Shown piece by piece: positions 57,706-64,000 of a stretch of 64,000 nucleotides of DNA. Where the stretch lies: the NCBI GenBank assembly GCA_004153385.1, contig SDAL01000001.1, forward strand, positions 186,001-250,000. Reading direction: 5' to 3'. Source of the DNA: Paracoccaceae bacterium. Its GTDB lineage: Bacteria; Pseudomonadota; Alphaproteobacteria; Rhodobacterales; Rhodobacteraceae. How positions within the stretch are numbered: position 1 is the first letter of the stretch; the number at the start of each line of letters is the position of its first letter. The position numbers were made by a program, and so were the translations under genes. The notes below the pieces were generated by a model. That model made no database searches and had not been told where the DNA came from. It saw only the letters and a program-made list of their open reading frames with translations.

Positions 57706-58800
57706 TTATGCGGTATCGCTTTCGGGCGCATCCTGCCCGTGTCCCGCTTCGGTGGCAACCCGTGCCGCAAGACGTTCTGCGAAACCGGAGGTGGCCAGAC
57801 GCGCGGCCAGATCAAGCGCAGCGGCAACGCCCATCGCATCGGCAGAACCGTGAGATTTGACCACGGTGCCGTTCAAGCCGAGGAAAACCCCGCCATTTGC
57901 GCGCCGCGGGTCAATTTTTTCAGAGAGTTTCTTCAAAGATCGCATCGCCAGCAGCGCACCGATTTTTGAAAAGACCGAGGCGGTCAGCGCCTCTTTCAGC
58001 AAACGCCCTGCAAATTTCGCGGTGCCTTCGCCGGTTTTGAGCGCGATATTGCCTGTAAAACCGTCGGTCACGATCACGTCAGCCTTGTTGGAGGACAGAT
58101 CACTCCCCTCGACAAAGCCCGCGAAATCGAACTCGCCGCGTTCTTGGGCGTCGCGGCACAAGCCATAGGCCTCGCGCTGTTCGGCGCGTCCTTTATGCTC
58201 TTCCGTGCCGACATTCAGCAAGCCGACACGCGGACGATCAATTCCCAGTGCATTGCGACAATAGGAGCTGCCCATAAGCGCATAGGTCAGCAGATCATGC
58301 GCATCGGCTTTGATATCGGCGCCCATATCCAGCATCACACACCAGCCCGCCGTATTTTGGGACGGCCAGAAGCTGGCGATGGCCGGACGTGTGACACCTG
58401 GCAATTTGCGCAGCCGTAACATCGACACCGCCATAAGAGCGCCGGTATTGCCGCAGCTTACCGCCACATCTGCCGTCTTGTCGCGTACAGCTTCGACCGC
58501 CGACCACATCGACGTGTCTTTGCCTTTGCGCATGACCTGGCTGGGCTTTGCATCCATCGTCACGACGCTATCTGCGTGGCAGATAGTGCAAACGGTCTCG
58601 AGGTTGCGCGCCTTTACAAGGCTACGCAGCTCGGCTTCGGGGCCATGCAGGACAAAGCGCAGGTCTGGGCTTTTCTTTGCAGCACGTGCCACACCATCAA
58701 CAACCACGGAAGGTCCGTGATCGCCACCCATTGCATCGACTGAAATGACGATAGCGCCGGATTTCTCCGGCGCTGAAGTCGCAGAGCGACCCTGCGTCAT
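57706..58800 (-). CDS. plsX: Phosphate acyltransferase PlsX
   Basis: Converts acyl-ACP to acyl-phosphate for phosphatidic acid synthesis. The protein has 364 residues. Landmarks: ISVDAMGGDHGPSVVVDG near residue 20, CGNTGALMAVSMLRLRKLPGV, VTDGFTGNIALKTGEG and GLNGTVVKSHGSAD. I chose ATG 58800 (MTQGRSAT) because AGGGAA lies about 8 bases upstream; an in-frame ATG at 58851 is weaker. Part of rpmF-plsX-fabH. Confidence 0.96.
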   Translation of the reverse strand: MTQGRSATSAPEKSGAIVISVDAMGGDHGPSVVVDGVARAAKKSPDLRFVLHGPEAELRSLVKARNLETVCTICHADSVVTMDAKPSQVMRKGKDTSMWSAVEAVRDKTADVAVSCGNTGALMAVSMLRLRKLPGVTRPAIASFWPSQNTAGWCVMLDMGADIKADAHDLLTYALMGSSYCRNALGIDRPRVGLLNVGTEEHKGRAEQREAYGLCRDAQERGEFDFAGFVEGSDLSSNKADVIVTDGFTGNIALKTGEGTAKFAGRLLKEALTASVFSKIGALLAMRSLKKLSEKIDPRRANGGVFLGLNGTVVKSHGSADAMGVAAALDLAARLATSGFAERLAARVATEAGHGQDAPESDTA

Positions 58801-58879
58801 AGCAGCCGTTCCCTGCCCATCGTCCAGCGTCCGGTCGTGCGATGTTTGCATGACAATAGCTGTGCGTGGGGCAACGGGC

Positions 58880-59086
58880 TTACGCCGCGTCGTCGTCCAG
58901 ATCGACTTCGTCAGCCATCGCGATGACTTCACGGTCATCGTAGTGACCGCATGCGCCACATACGTGGTGCGGACGTTTCAGCTCGCCACAGTTCTGGCAT
59001 TCCGCCGGATTTGCAGCAACGAGCGAGTCGTGCGCGCGGCGCATGTTGCGGCGGGAGCGCGTGACTTTATTCTGAGGGACAGCCAT
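58880..59086 (-). CDS. rpmF: 50S ribosomal protein L32
   Basis: Large-subunit ribosomal protein of 68 residues. The N-terminus [20 protein letters not shown] is diagnostic, and a CxxC...CxxC zinc ribbon is intact (Cys30, 33, 43, 46). The C-terminus is acidic ([10 protein letters not shown]). The rpmF-plsX-fabH order is widespread and links ribosome and lipid synthesis. A candidate promoter lies about 130 bases upstream. Confidence 0.98.
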   Translation of the reverse strand: MAVPQNKVTRSRRNMRRAHDSLVAANPAECQNCGELKRPHHVCGACGHYDDREVIAMADEVDLDDDAA

Positions 59087-59217
59087 GTCTCGACCTCGGA
59101 TGTTAGGGGGCGCATCGCCCGCGATTGTAGCCTATAAGGCCGTGATTTTCCTGGAGTTTCGTCCGGGCGCAGTTTCTGCAGCCAACAGGGCGAACCCAAA
59201 ACTCGAATGAGGCCGGG

Positions 59218-59245
59218 AAAATACTGATATTCGAGCAGTGTGCAA
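59218..59245 (-). promoter_or_regulatory. Candidate promoter of the rpmF-plsX-fabH operon
   Basis: Minus-strand TTGCAC (59240-59245), 16-base spacer, TATTTT (59218-59223). It uses the same TTGCAC -35 as the tRNA-Pro promoter. It lies in the 279-base yceD-rpmF gap, which holds no gene I can see, and implies a leader of about 125 bases. Confidence 0.4.
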
Positions 59246-59365
59246 GCCTTTTCTGGACCTGCGAAGCGCTTTTTGACCAATATGTTCCGACCCGCCTTGC
59301 AAGAGAGCAACGCGATCATGCGAACGCCGCCAAACGGGCGCCGGATTCGCATGCTCACCGCCCCC

Positions 59366-59923
59366 TTACGCGCCTTCGTCCTTTTTGTCCATCATAGCCT
59401 TCAGATTGGCGAAAGGTTTTAGATCCTTCTCGCGCAAAGGCTCCTGACCGGGCTCTGTCACAACAGTTTCGTCAAGACTTGCACCCTGCGCGCGCGGATA
59501 GAGCGGGAGCGACAGTTCCAGTGCCTCAAGGGCGACGGCCGCAAGATCAATCTGTTGTGGCAGTGGCTCGGATGTATCGTCTTCGGGGATCTCGACCTCC
59601 TCGCCAGTGGGTTCTTGCCAGTCGCTCAGGTAGCGGCGCAGCACCTCGGTGTTCACTTTTGCGGGAACGGGGGCCAGCGTCACAACGCAGAACTGCGCCA
59701 CATCGGCGGTGAGGGTGGCCTCAAGACGCAAATCGCGCCGCCCCACCGGAATGAGCGTCCCTTTGAGGCGCAGATCCCTGACACGCGCCAGATCGGCCCA
59801 TTTGGAAATTGCCTCGCGGGTGGGGGCGTCGGCCTTGATATCGAAGTGAAACGGCTTTCGTCCGGCGATCTCTCTGACCGCGACAGGGTGGCTCCACGGG
59901 AGTGTCTCGAACTCTTCACTCAT
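59366..59923 (-). CDS. yceD: YceD family (DUF177) protein
   Basis: A 185-residue protein of the YceD/DUF177 family, usually encoded next to rpmF; linked to 23S rRNA processing in some organisms. The conserved core is LRLEATLTADVAQFCVVTLAPVPAKV, though the Cys pair typical of many members is reduced to one Cys here. An acidic stretch (EEVEIPEDDTSEPLPQQIDL) and the terminal FANLKAMMDKKDE are family-typical. AAAGGAT lies just before ATG 59923. Divergent from the bamE-type lipoprotein gene. Confidence 0.88.
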   Translation of the reverse strand: MSEEFETLPWSHPVAVREIAGRKPFHFDIKADAPTREAISKWADLARVRDLRLKGTLIPVGRRDLRLEATLTADVAQFCVVTLAPVPAKVNTEVLRRYLSDWQEPTGEEVEIPEDDTSEPLPQQIDLAAVALEALELSLPLYPRAQGASLDETVVTEPGQEPLREKDLKPFANLKAMMDKKDEGA

Positions 59924-60080
59924 AGTGTTATCCTTTCGGCTCGGCAGAACCGGCTTGTTTTCTGCGGCATTATTGGGCACCTGTTCGCAGGAACCCGATG
60001 GTCGGGAACGCTCTTGAGAGCGGTGACCGGGTGTTGTAAGCGAGATAAAAGGCCTAAGGCCGCGAGGCAAGGGGGATAGA

Positions 60081-60545
60081 GTGAGCAAAGGTTTCGCACC
60101 GCGTCACGTCGTGCAAGGGCTGTTGGTTTGCGTTTTGGTCGCGCTGAGTGCGTGCGCGCCGATCTACCGCAACCATGGATATGTACCGACAGATAACGAG
60201 CTTGCTCAGGTGCAGGTCGGGCAAACCACGCAAGATGAGCTGGCGACGCTGATCGGGCGCCCCAGTTCGGCAGGCGTTCTGGAAGGCTCCGGCTGGTATT
60301 ATGTCGGATCGCGCTGGAAGCGTTTGGGCTGGTGGGCCCCCGAAGAGGTCACCCGCGAGGTGCTTGCGGTCAGCTTCGATCCGGCGGGGCGTGTGTCCAA
60401 TATCGAGCGTTACGGCCTGAGAGATGGCAATGTCATCGTCCTGTCGCGTCGTGTGACAGAACCCAATGTCCGCGGTATCGGACTTGCACGCCAGTTGCTG
60501 GGCAGCATCGGTCGAATCGACGCAGGCCAGTTGTTGGATAACTGA
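60081..60545 (+). CDS. bamE: BamE/SmpA-OmlA family outer-membrane lipoprotein
   Basis: A 154-residue lipoprotein with lipobox LSAC (Cys25). The SmpA/OmlA domain is clear: NELAQVQVGQTTQDELATLIGRPSS, SGWYYVGSRWKRLGWW, and VSFDPAGRVSNIERYGL. BamE supports the BAM complex that inserts beta-barrel proteins. The C-terminal extension of about 45 residues is common in this family of bacteria. GTG start after GGGGGATAGA. Divergent from yceD. Confidence 0.9.
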   Translation: MSKGFAPRHVVQGLLVCVLVALSACAPIYRNHGYVPTDNELAQVQVGQTTQDELATLIGRPSSAGVLEGSGWYYVGSRWKRLGWWAPEEVTREVLAVSFDPAGRVSNIERYGLRDGNVIVLSRRVTEPNVRGIGLARQLLGSIGRIDAGQLLDN

Positions 60546-60552
60546 TTGTTCT

Positions 60553-60633
60553 GATCGCGACCTGTAGAACCTGTCGCGATCTCACGCCAAATCATCGCCA
60601 CCGCCGCCCAATCCGGGCTGCGGTGGCTTTTTT
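60553..60633 (+). terminator. Tandem hairpins and terminator after bamE
   Basis: A 9-bp stem GATCGCGAC / GTCGCGATC (60553-60581) is followed by GCCACCGC / GCGGTGGC (60597-60627) and TTTTTT. The second is a classical intrinsic terminator. Confidence 0.85.
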
Positions 60634-60761
60634 ATAGGCAAGCCTGATGTGGGAATGCCGCATGTCCCGCGGTGCTCACAAAAATGTGCGGTCATGGGTT
60701 TCTAGCTTGCGATCTGTGGCGTAAATTGGGGCAGGCTTTGGCTTTGGCAGGCGGTGCAACG

Positions 60762-61505
60762 ATGCTTTCGCTTAGAAAAGGGCGCTATCTGGCGCGTCTG
60801 GCACAAACACCCCAAGACGTATCTCGGGCGCAGGCATTGCGGGGGCTGTGTTTTCGTAAATCAGATCACGCGGATCGGGATGCGTTTGATGATCTGTGCG
60901 TGCATGTTCTGATTGAAGACGTGATCACAGCCAAGCTGGTGTGCTGTTTTCGTCTGATGCCGTTTCGTGATGGCTCGGAATTGGGGCAAAGCTATTCCGC
61001 ACAATATTATACTCTTGATGCGCTGTCGCGATACGAGGGGCGGATGGTCGAGCTTGGCCGGTTTTGCATGGCACCCGATGTGCATGATCCGGATGTTTTG
61101 CGTGTGGCATGGGGCGCGCTTGCACGGTTTGTGGATACGCAAGACGTGGGGATGGTGTTCGGGTGTTCGTCCTTTGCCGGCACGAACTGGGAAGACTATG
61201 CCGACAGTTTCAACATGCTGTCGCAGCGCCATCTTGCGCCACGGCGCTGGCTGCCGCGGGTGAAAGCGCCCAAGGTCGTGCGGTTTGCGCGGGTGCTGAT
61301 CGGGCGGGAAGGGGACCCGAAACAGGCGATGTTGCGGATGCCGCCCTTGTTGCGCAGCTATCTGGTGATGGGGGGGTGGGTGTCCGATCATGCGGTCGTC
61401 GATCTGGATCTGGGCACGCTGCATGTGTTCACCGGACTGGAGATCGCGGCCATCCCGCCTGCGCGGGCGCGCGCGATGCGCGCGGTGTCTGGGGCGCCGC
61501 GATAG
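60762..61505 (+). CDS. olsB: L-ornithine N-alpha-acyltransferase (OlsB-type GNAT)
   Basis: Makes lyso-ornithine lipid from ornithine and 3-hydroxyacyl-ACP, the first step to the phosphorus-free membrane lipid ornithine lipid. The protein has 247 residues. It shows the OlsB N-terminal pattern (GRYLARLAQTPQDVSRAQALRGLCF) and GRMVELGRFCMAPD, typical of this acyl-homoserine-lactone-synthase-like GNAT branch, then YADSFNMLSQRHLAPRRWLP. ATG 60762 is chosen by similarity; an upstream extension to 60672 is possible. The O-acyltransferase gene olsA is not next to it. Confidence 0.85.
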   Translation: MLSLRKGRYLARLAQTPQDVSRAQALRGLCFRKSDHADRDAFDDLCVHVLIEDVITAKLVCCFRLMPFRDGSELGQSYSAQYYTLDALSRYEGRMVELGRFCMAPDVHDPDVLRVAWGALARFVDTQDVGMVFGCSSFAGTNWEDYADSFNMLSQRHLAPRRWLPRVKAPKVVRFARVLIGREGDPKQAMLRMPPLLRSYLVMGGWVSDHAVVDLDLGTLHVFTGLEIAAIPPARARAMRAVSGAPR

Positions 61506-61588
61506 ACCTATCGCGCGCCTTTGTGAAAGAACGCCCCCCGCGCGCAAGGGTGATTGACCTTTCTTGCGCCAATGCTTAGCTGCGCGGT

Positions 61589-63433
61589 ATGGCACGTGCA
61601 CCGATTTTACAGCTTTCTTCGATATCGCTCGCTTATGGCGGCGATCCTGTGTTCGACAGTCTCGATCTTGTGGTTCAGCCGAGAGATCGGGTGGCGCTCG
61701 TTGGGCGTAATGGAACAGGCAAATCCACCCTGATGAAGGTGATGGCCGGCCTTGTTGAGGCCGACCACGGCGATGTCGTGATCCCTCCGGGGATTACGGT
61801 CGGCTATATGGAGCAAGAACCCGATCTTTCGGCCTTCGAGACATTGGGCGAATATGCCGCATCCCAGCTGGATCCTGCCGAAAGTTATAAGGTCGAGATG
61901 GTCGCCGAAGGCCTCAAGCTCAACCTCGAGGCCTCTGTTGCAACCGCCTCCGGCGGTGAGAAGCGGCGTGCCGCGCTGGCCAAATTGTTGGCCGAGGGGC
62001 CGGAGTTGATGCTCCTCGACGAGCCGACCAACCATTTGGACATTGAGGCGATCGCATGGCTGGAAGAACAGCTGAAAGCGACGCGGGCGGCATTCGTCCT
62101 GATCTCGCATGACCGTGCCTTTCTGAAGGCGCTGACGCGGGCGACATTGTGGATCGATCGCGGTCAGGTGCGCCGCAGTGAGCGCGGCTTCGAGCATTTC
62201 GAGGAATGGCGCGAAGAGGTTTGGGCGGCCGAAGATGATGCGCGCGCCAAACTGGATAAAAAAATCAAGGTTGAAGCGAAATGGGCGGTCGAGGGGATCT
62301 CGGCCCGGCGCAAGCGTAATCAGGGGCGGTTGCGCGCCTTGCAGGATATGCGTTCCGAGCGGGCAGGCCAGATCAAGCGTCAGGGTGTGGCTGCGATGGA
62401 TCTGGACACCGGCAAGGCGTCCGGCAAGCGTGTGATCGAAGCGCGCGGCCTGCGCAAAACCTTTGGGGACAAACCGATTGTATCCGGCTTCGATCTGCGT
62501 GTTTTGCGCGGCGACCGGATTGCGTTCGTGGGCCCCAACGGGGTTGGCAAAACGACGCTGTTGAAAATGTTGATGGGCGAGCTTGCGCCTGACGAAGGAA
62601 CCGTGACGATCGGCAGCAATGTCGAGGCTGCGGTTTTCGATCAGTCGCGCGCGGCTTTGGATCCCGATCAGACGCTATGGGACGGGTTGGTCAACGATCC
62701 CGATATGGAAGTGCGTGGCCGCGCCGATCAGGTGATGGTGCGCGGTACGCCCAAGCATGTTGTGGCGTATCTGAAAGATTTCCTGTTCGACGATTCGCAG
62801 GCACGTGCCCCGATCCGGTCGCTTTCGGGCGGCGAGCGGGCGCGGCTGCTGTTGGCGCGCATCATGGCGCGTTCCTCCAATCTGTTGGTGCTCGACGAGC
62901 CGACAAACGATCTGGATGTTGAAACGCTTGATCTTTTGCAAGATATCTTGGGCGATTACGATGGCACGGTTCTGCTTGTCAGCCACGACCGCGACTTTAT
63001 TGATCGTGTGGCCACCACGACCATCGCGATGGAAGGCGACGGGCGCGCCACGGTTTACGCTGGCGGGTGGAGCGATTACCGCCACCAGCGGGCCCTGACC
63101 GCCCCCGACCCTGCGGCATCTTCGGCGCCTGCCCAGAATGCTGGCGCCCAGACTGCAGGAGCGTCACGCCCGCAAAGCACATCCACCCCAGCCCCGTCCG
63201 CGAAAACAGCGCTCAGTTTCACCGAAAAACATCGGCTGGAAGCGTTGCCCGCCGAAATCGAGCGTCTTGAGGCAGAGATCGCCAAGCTGGAGGAATTCCT
63301 CTCCGCGCCCGATCTTTTCACCAAAGAACCGTTGAAGTTCCAAAAGGCCACTGACGCTTTGATCGAACGACATGCGGCGCTTTCGGCGGTCGAGGAAGAA
63401 TGGATGATGCTTGAGGAAAAAGCATCAGTTTGA
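61589..63433 (+). CDS. ABC-F family ATP-binding protein (Uup-like)
   Basis: A soluble protein with two ABC domains and no TMs, 614 residues; ABC-F proteins act on the ribosome or, for Uup, in DNA and ribosome functions. Domain 1: Walker A GRNGTGKST (39-47), signature ASGGEKRRAALAKLL, Walker B LMLLDEPTNHLD. An interdomain linker is Lys/Arg/Glu rich. Domain 2: GPNGVGKTT, LSGGERARLLLARIM, LLVLDEPTNDLD. A Pro/Ala/Ser-rich stretch then a C-terminal coiled coil (ALPAEIERLEAEIAKLEEFL) favours the Uup subgroup. Confidence 0.93.
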   Translation: MARAPILQLSSISLAYGGDPVFDSLDLVVQPRDRVALVGRNGTGKSTLMKVMAGLVEADHGDVVIPPGITVGYMEQEPDLSAFETLGEYAASQLDPAESYKVEMVAEGLKLNLEASVATASGGEKRRAALAKLLAEGPELMLLDEPTNHLDIEAIAWLEEQLKATRAAFVLISHDRAFLKALTRATLWIDRGQVRRSERGFEHFEEWREEVWAAEDDARAKLDKKIKVEAKWAVEGISARRKRNQGRLRALQDMRSERAGQIKRQGVAAMDLDTGKASGKRVIEARGLRKTFGDKPIVSGFDLRVLRGDRIAFVGPNGVGKTTLLKMLMGELAPDEGTVTIGSNVEAAVFDQSRAALDPDQTLWDGLVNDPDMEVRGRADQVMVRGTPKHVVAYLKDFLFDDSQARAPIRSLSGGERARLLLARIMARSSNLLVLDEPTNDLDVETLDLLQDILGDYDGTVLLVSHDRDFIDRVATTTIAMEGDGRATVYAGGWSDYRHQRALTAPDPAASSAPAQNAGAQTAGASRPQSTSTPAPSAKTALSFTEKHRLEALPAEIERLEAEIAKLEEFLSAPDLFTKEPLKFQKATDALIERHAALSAVEEEWMMLEEKASV

Positions 63434-63455
63434 TTGGCAGCGGCAGGGTCTTGGG

Positions 63456-63481
63456 CCGCCGCAAGGCCGCTTTTGCGGCGG
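63456..63481. terminator. Hairpin after the ABC-F gene
   Basis: A 9-bp stem CCGCCGCAA / TTGCGGCGG with an 8-base loop, 22 bases past the stop. It lacks a strong T-run, so termination is only likely. Confidence 0.45.
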
Positions 63482-63593
63482 ATTGGCTTTGACGCAGAGT
63501 ATTGCGGGGGCTTGTCTTGCCAGCAAAGGCGACCTAATTTCGTCTCTGTTTGAAGATCGGTGGCTGAATCCACCTAATAATGACTGGATTTCT

Positions 63594-64000
63594 ATGACCG
63601 CACCTGTTCATTCGCATGAAGACAAACGTCTGGAGGCGTTGCGCTCCTATCAGGTGGTCGACACGGAATTCGAAAAAGAATTTGATGATGTCGTGTCGCT
63701 GGTGGCCAGAATCTGTGATGCGCCTGTGGTCTTGATCAGCCTTCTTGAAGAGGGGCGTCAGTGGTTCAAGGCAAAGTTGGGCACGGATCTGACCCAGACC
63801 CCGCGCGAGCAGGCGATATGTGCCTATACGATCTTGCAAGACGACGTGCTCGAAATTCCCGATACGCTTGAAGATGCGCGCACACAGCACAATCCGCTGT
63901 GCACAGGGCCGCTGAATTTGCGGTTTTACGCGGGCATGGCATTGGTCAATTCTGACGGCCTGCCAATCGGCACCTTATGTGTGCTTGACCATCGCCCGCG
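63594..64000 (+). CDS. GAF-domain protein, N-terminal part (cut by window edge)
   Basis: About 135 residues are visible and the frame is open to the right edge. It starts MTAPVHSHEDKRLEALRSYQVVD and runs into a GAF domain (FDDVVSLVARICDAPVVLISLLEEGRQWFKAKLG to FYAGMALVNSDGLPIGTLCVLD). In this family such a GAF domain at the N-terminus commonly leads into a histidine kinase (HWE type) or a GGDEF/EAL domain; which one lies beyond the window. The ATG at 63594 lacks an obvious strong ribosome-binding site. Confidence 0.85.
   Translation, partial: MTAPVHSHEDKRLEALRSYQVVDTEFEKEFDDVVSLVARICDAPVVLISLLEEGRQWFKAKLGTDLTQTPREQAICAYTILQDDVLEIPDTLEDARTQHNPLCTGPLNLRFYAGMALVNSDGLPIGTLCVLDHRP

Noticed and set aside
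1-64000. CRISPR arrays, insertion sequences, prophage genes, integrases, toxin-antitoxin or defence genes
   Set aside because: I looked for direct-repeat arrays, transposase motifs and related genes and saw none; all clear genes are housekeeping or common in the family.

Overview
The window is ordinary chromosomal DNA of an alphaproteobacterium, almost certainly a member of the Rhodobacteraceae (Roseobacter group). This rests on protein content (aerobic cobaltochelatase CobS, two-domain dCTP deaminase, OlsB, DUF4177 and DUF5333 proteins) and on gene order: the nuo operon with its accessory genes and a birA-coaX-rnj tail, and the bamE / yceD-rpmF-plsX-fabH-ihfA-merR block. Base composition looks high in GC and even; I computed no figure. 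I see no insertion sequence, phage gene, CRISPR array or rRNA. One tRNA gene (Pro, GGG) is present.

Layout. 1-5700: start of cobS (runs off the left edge), a DUF808 membrane protein coupled to a VOC protein, a zinc-finger/J-domain protein, a DUF4177 protein and gatB. 5700-12200: aminopeptidase N and a macA-macB exporter, all on the minus strand. 12200-15400: malate synthase G and a class-I amidotransferase hydrolase. 15400-19600: glmU-glmS-DNA alkylation repair operon on the minus strand. 19600-22400: a phosphoglycolate-phosphatase-like HAD protein, a DegT-type aminotransferase and ompW with a perfect FNR-type box.

22900-43700 is one long co-oriented transcription unit. It holds nuoA-nuoN (14 complex I subunits, nuoC and nuoD separate), with six interspersed accessory genes (GFA-family, TM/helix-hairpin protein, lipoprotein, DUF5333, carboxymuconolactone-decarboxylase-like, and a doubtful small ORF), then birA, coaX and an RNase J. 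A strong terminator closes it.

43800-53800: RhlE-type helicase (minus), a CPA1 antiporter, then argS-SPOR-nagZ-scpA-scpB-small basic protein, much of it translationally coupled. 53800-60100 (minus): dCTP deaminase, tRNA-Pro, a MerR-type regulator, ihfA, fabH, plsX, rpmF and yceD. 60080-64000 (plus): bamE-type lipoprotein, olsB, an ABC-F ATPase and the start of a GAF-domain protein cut by the right edge.

No obviously new multi-gene system is visible. The points most worth following up are a repeated two-hairpin element at two convergent gene ends, the FNR box of ompW, the accessory genes inside the nuo operon (especially the membrane helix-hairpin protein after an extended NuoE), an exact 25-bp tandem duplication, an orphan terminator that may mark a small RNA, and olsB without an adjacent olsA.
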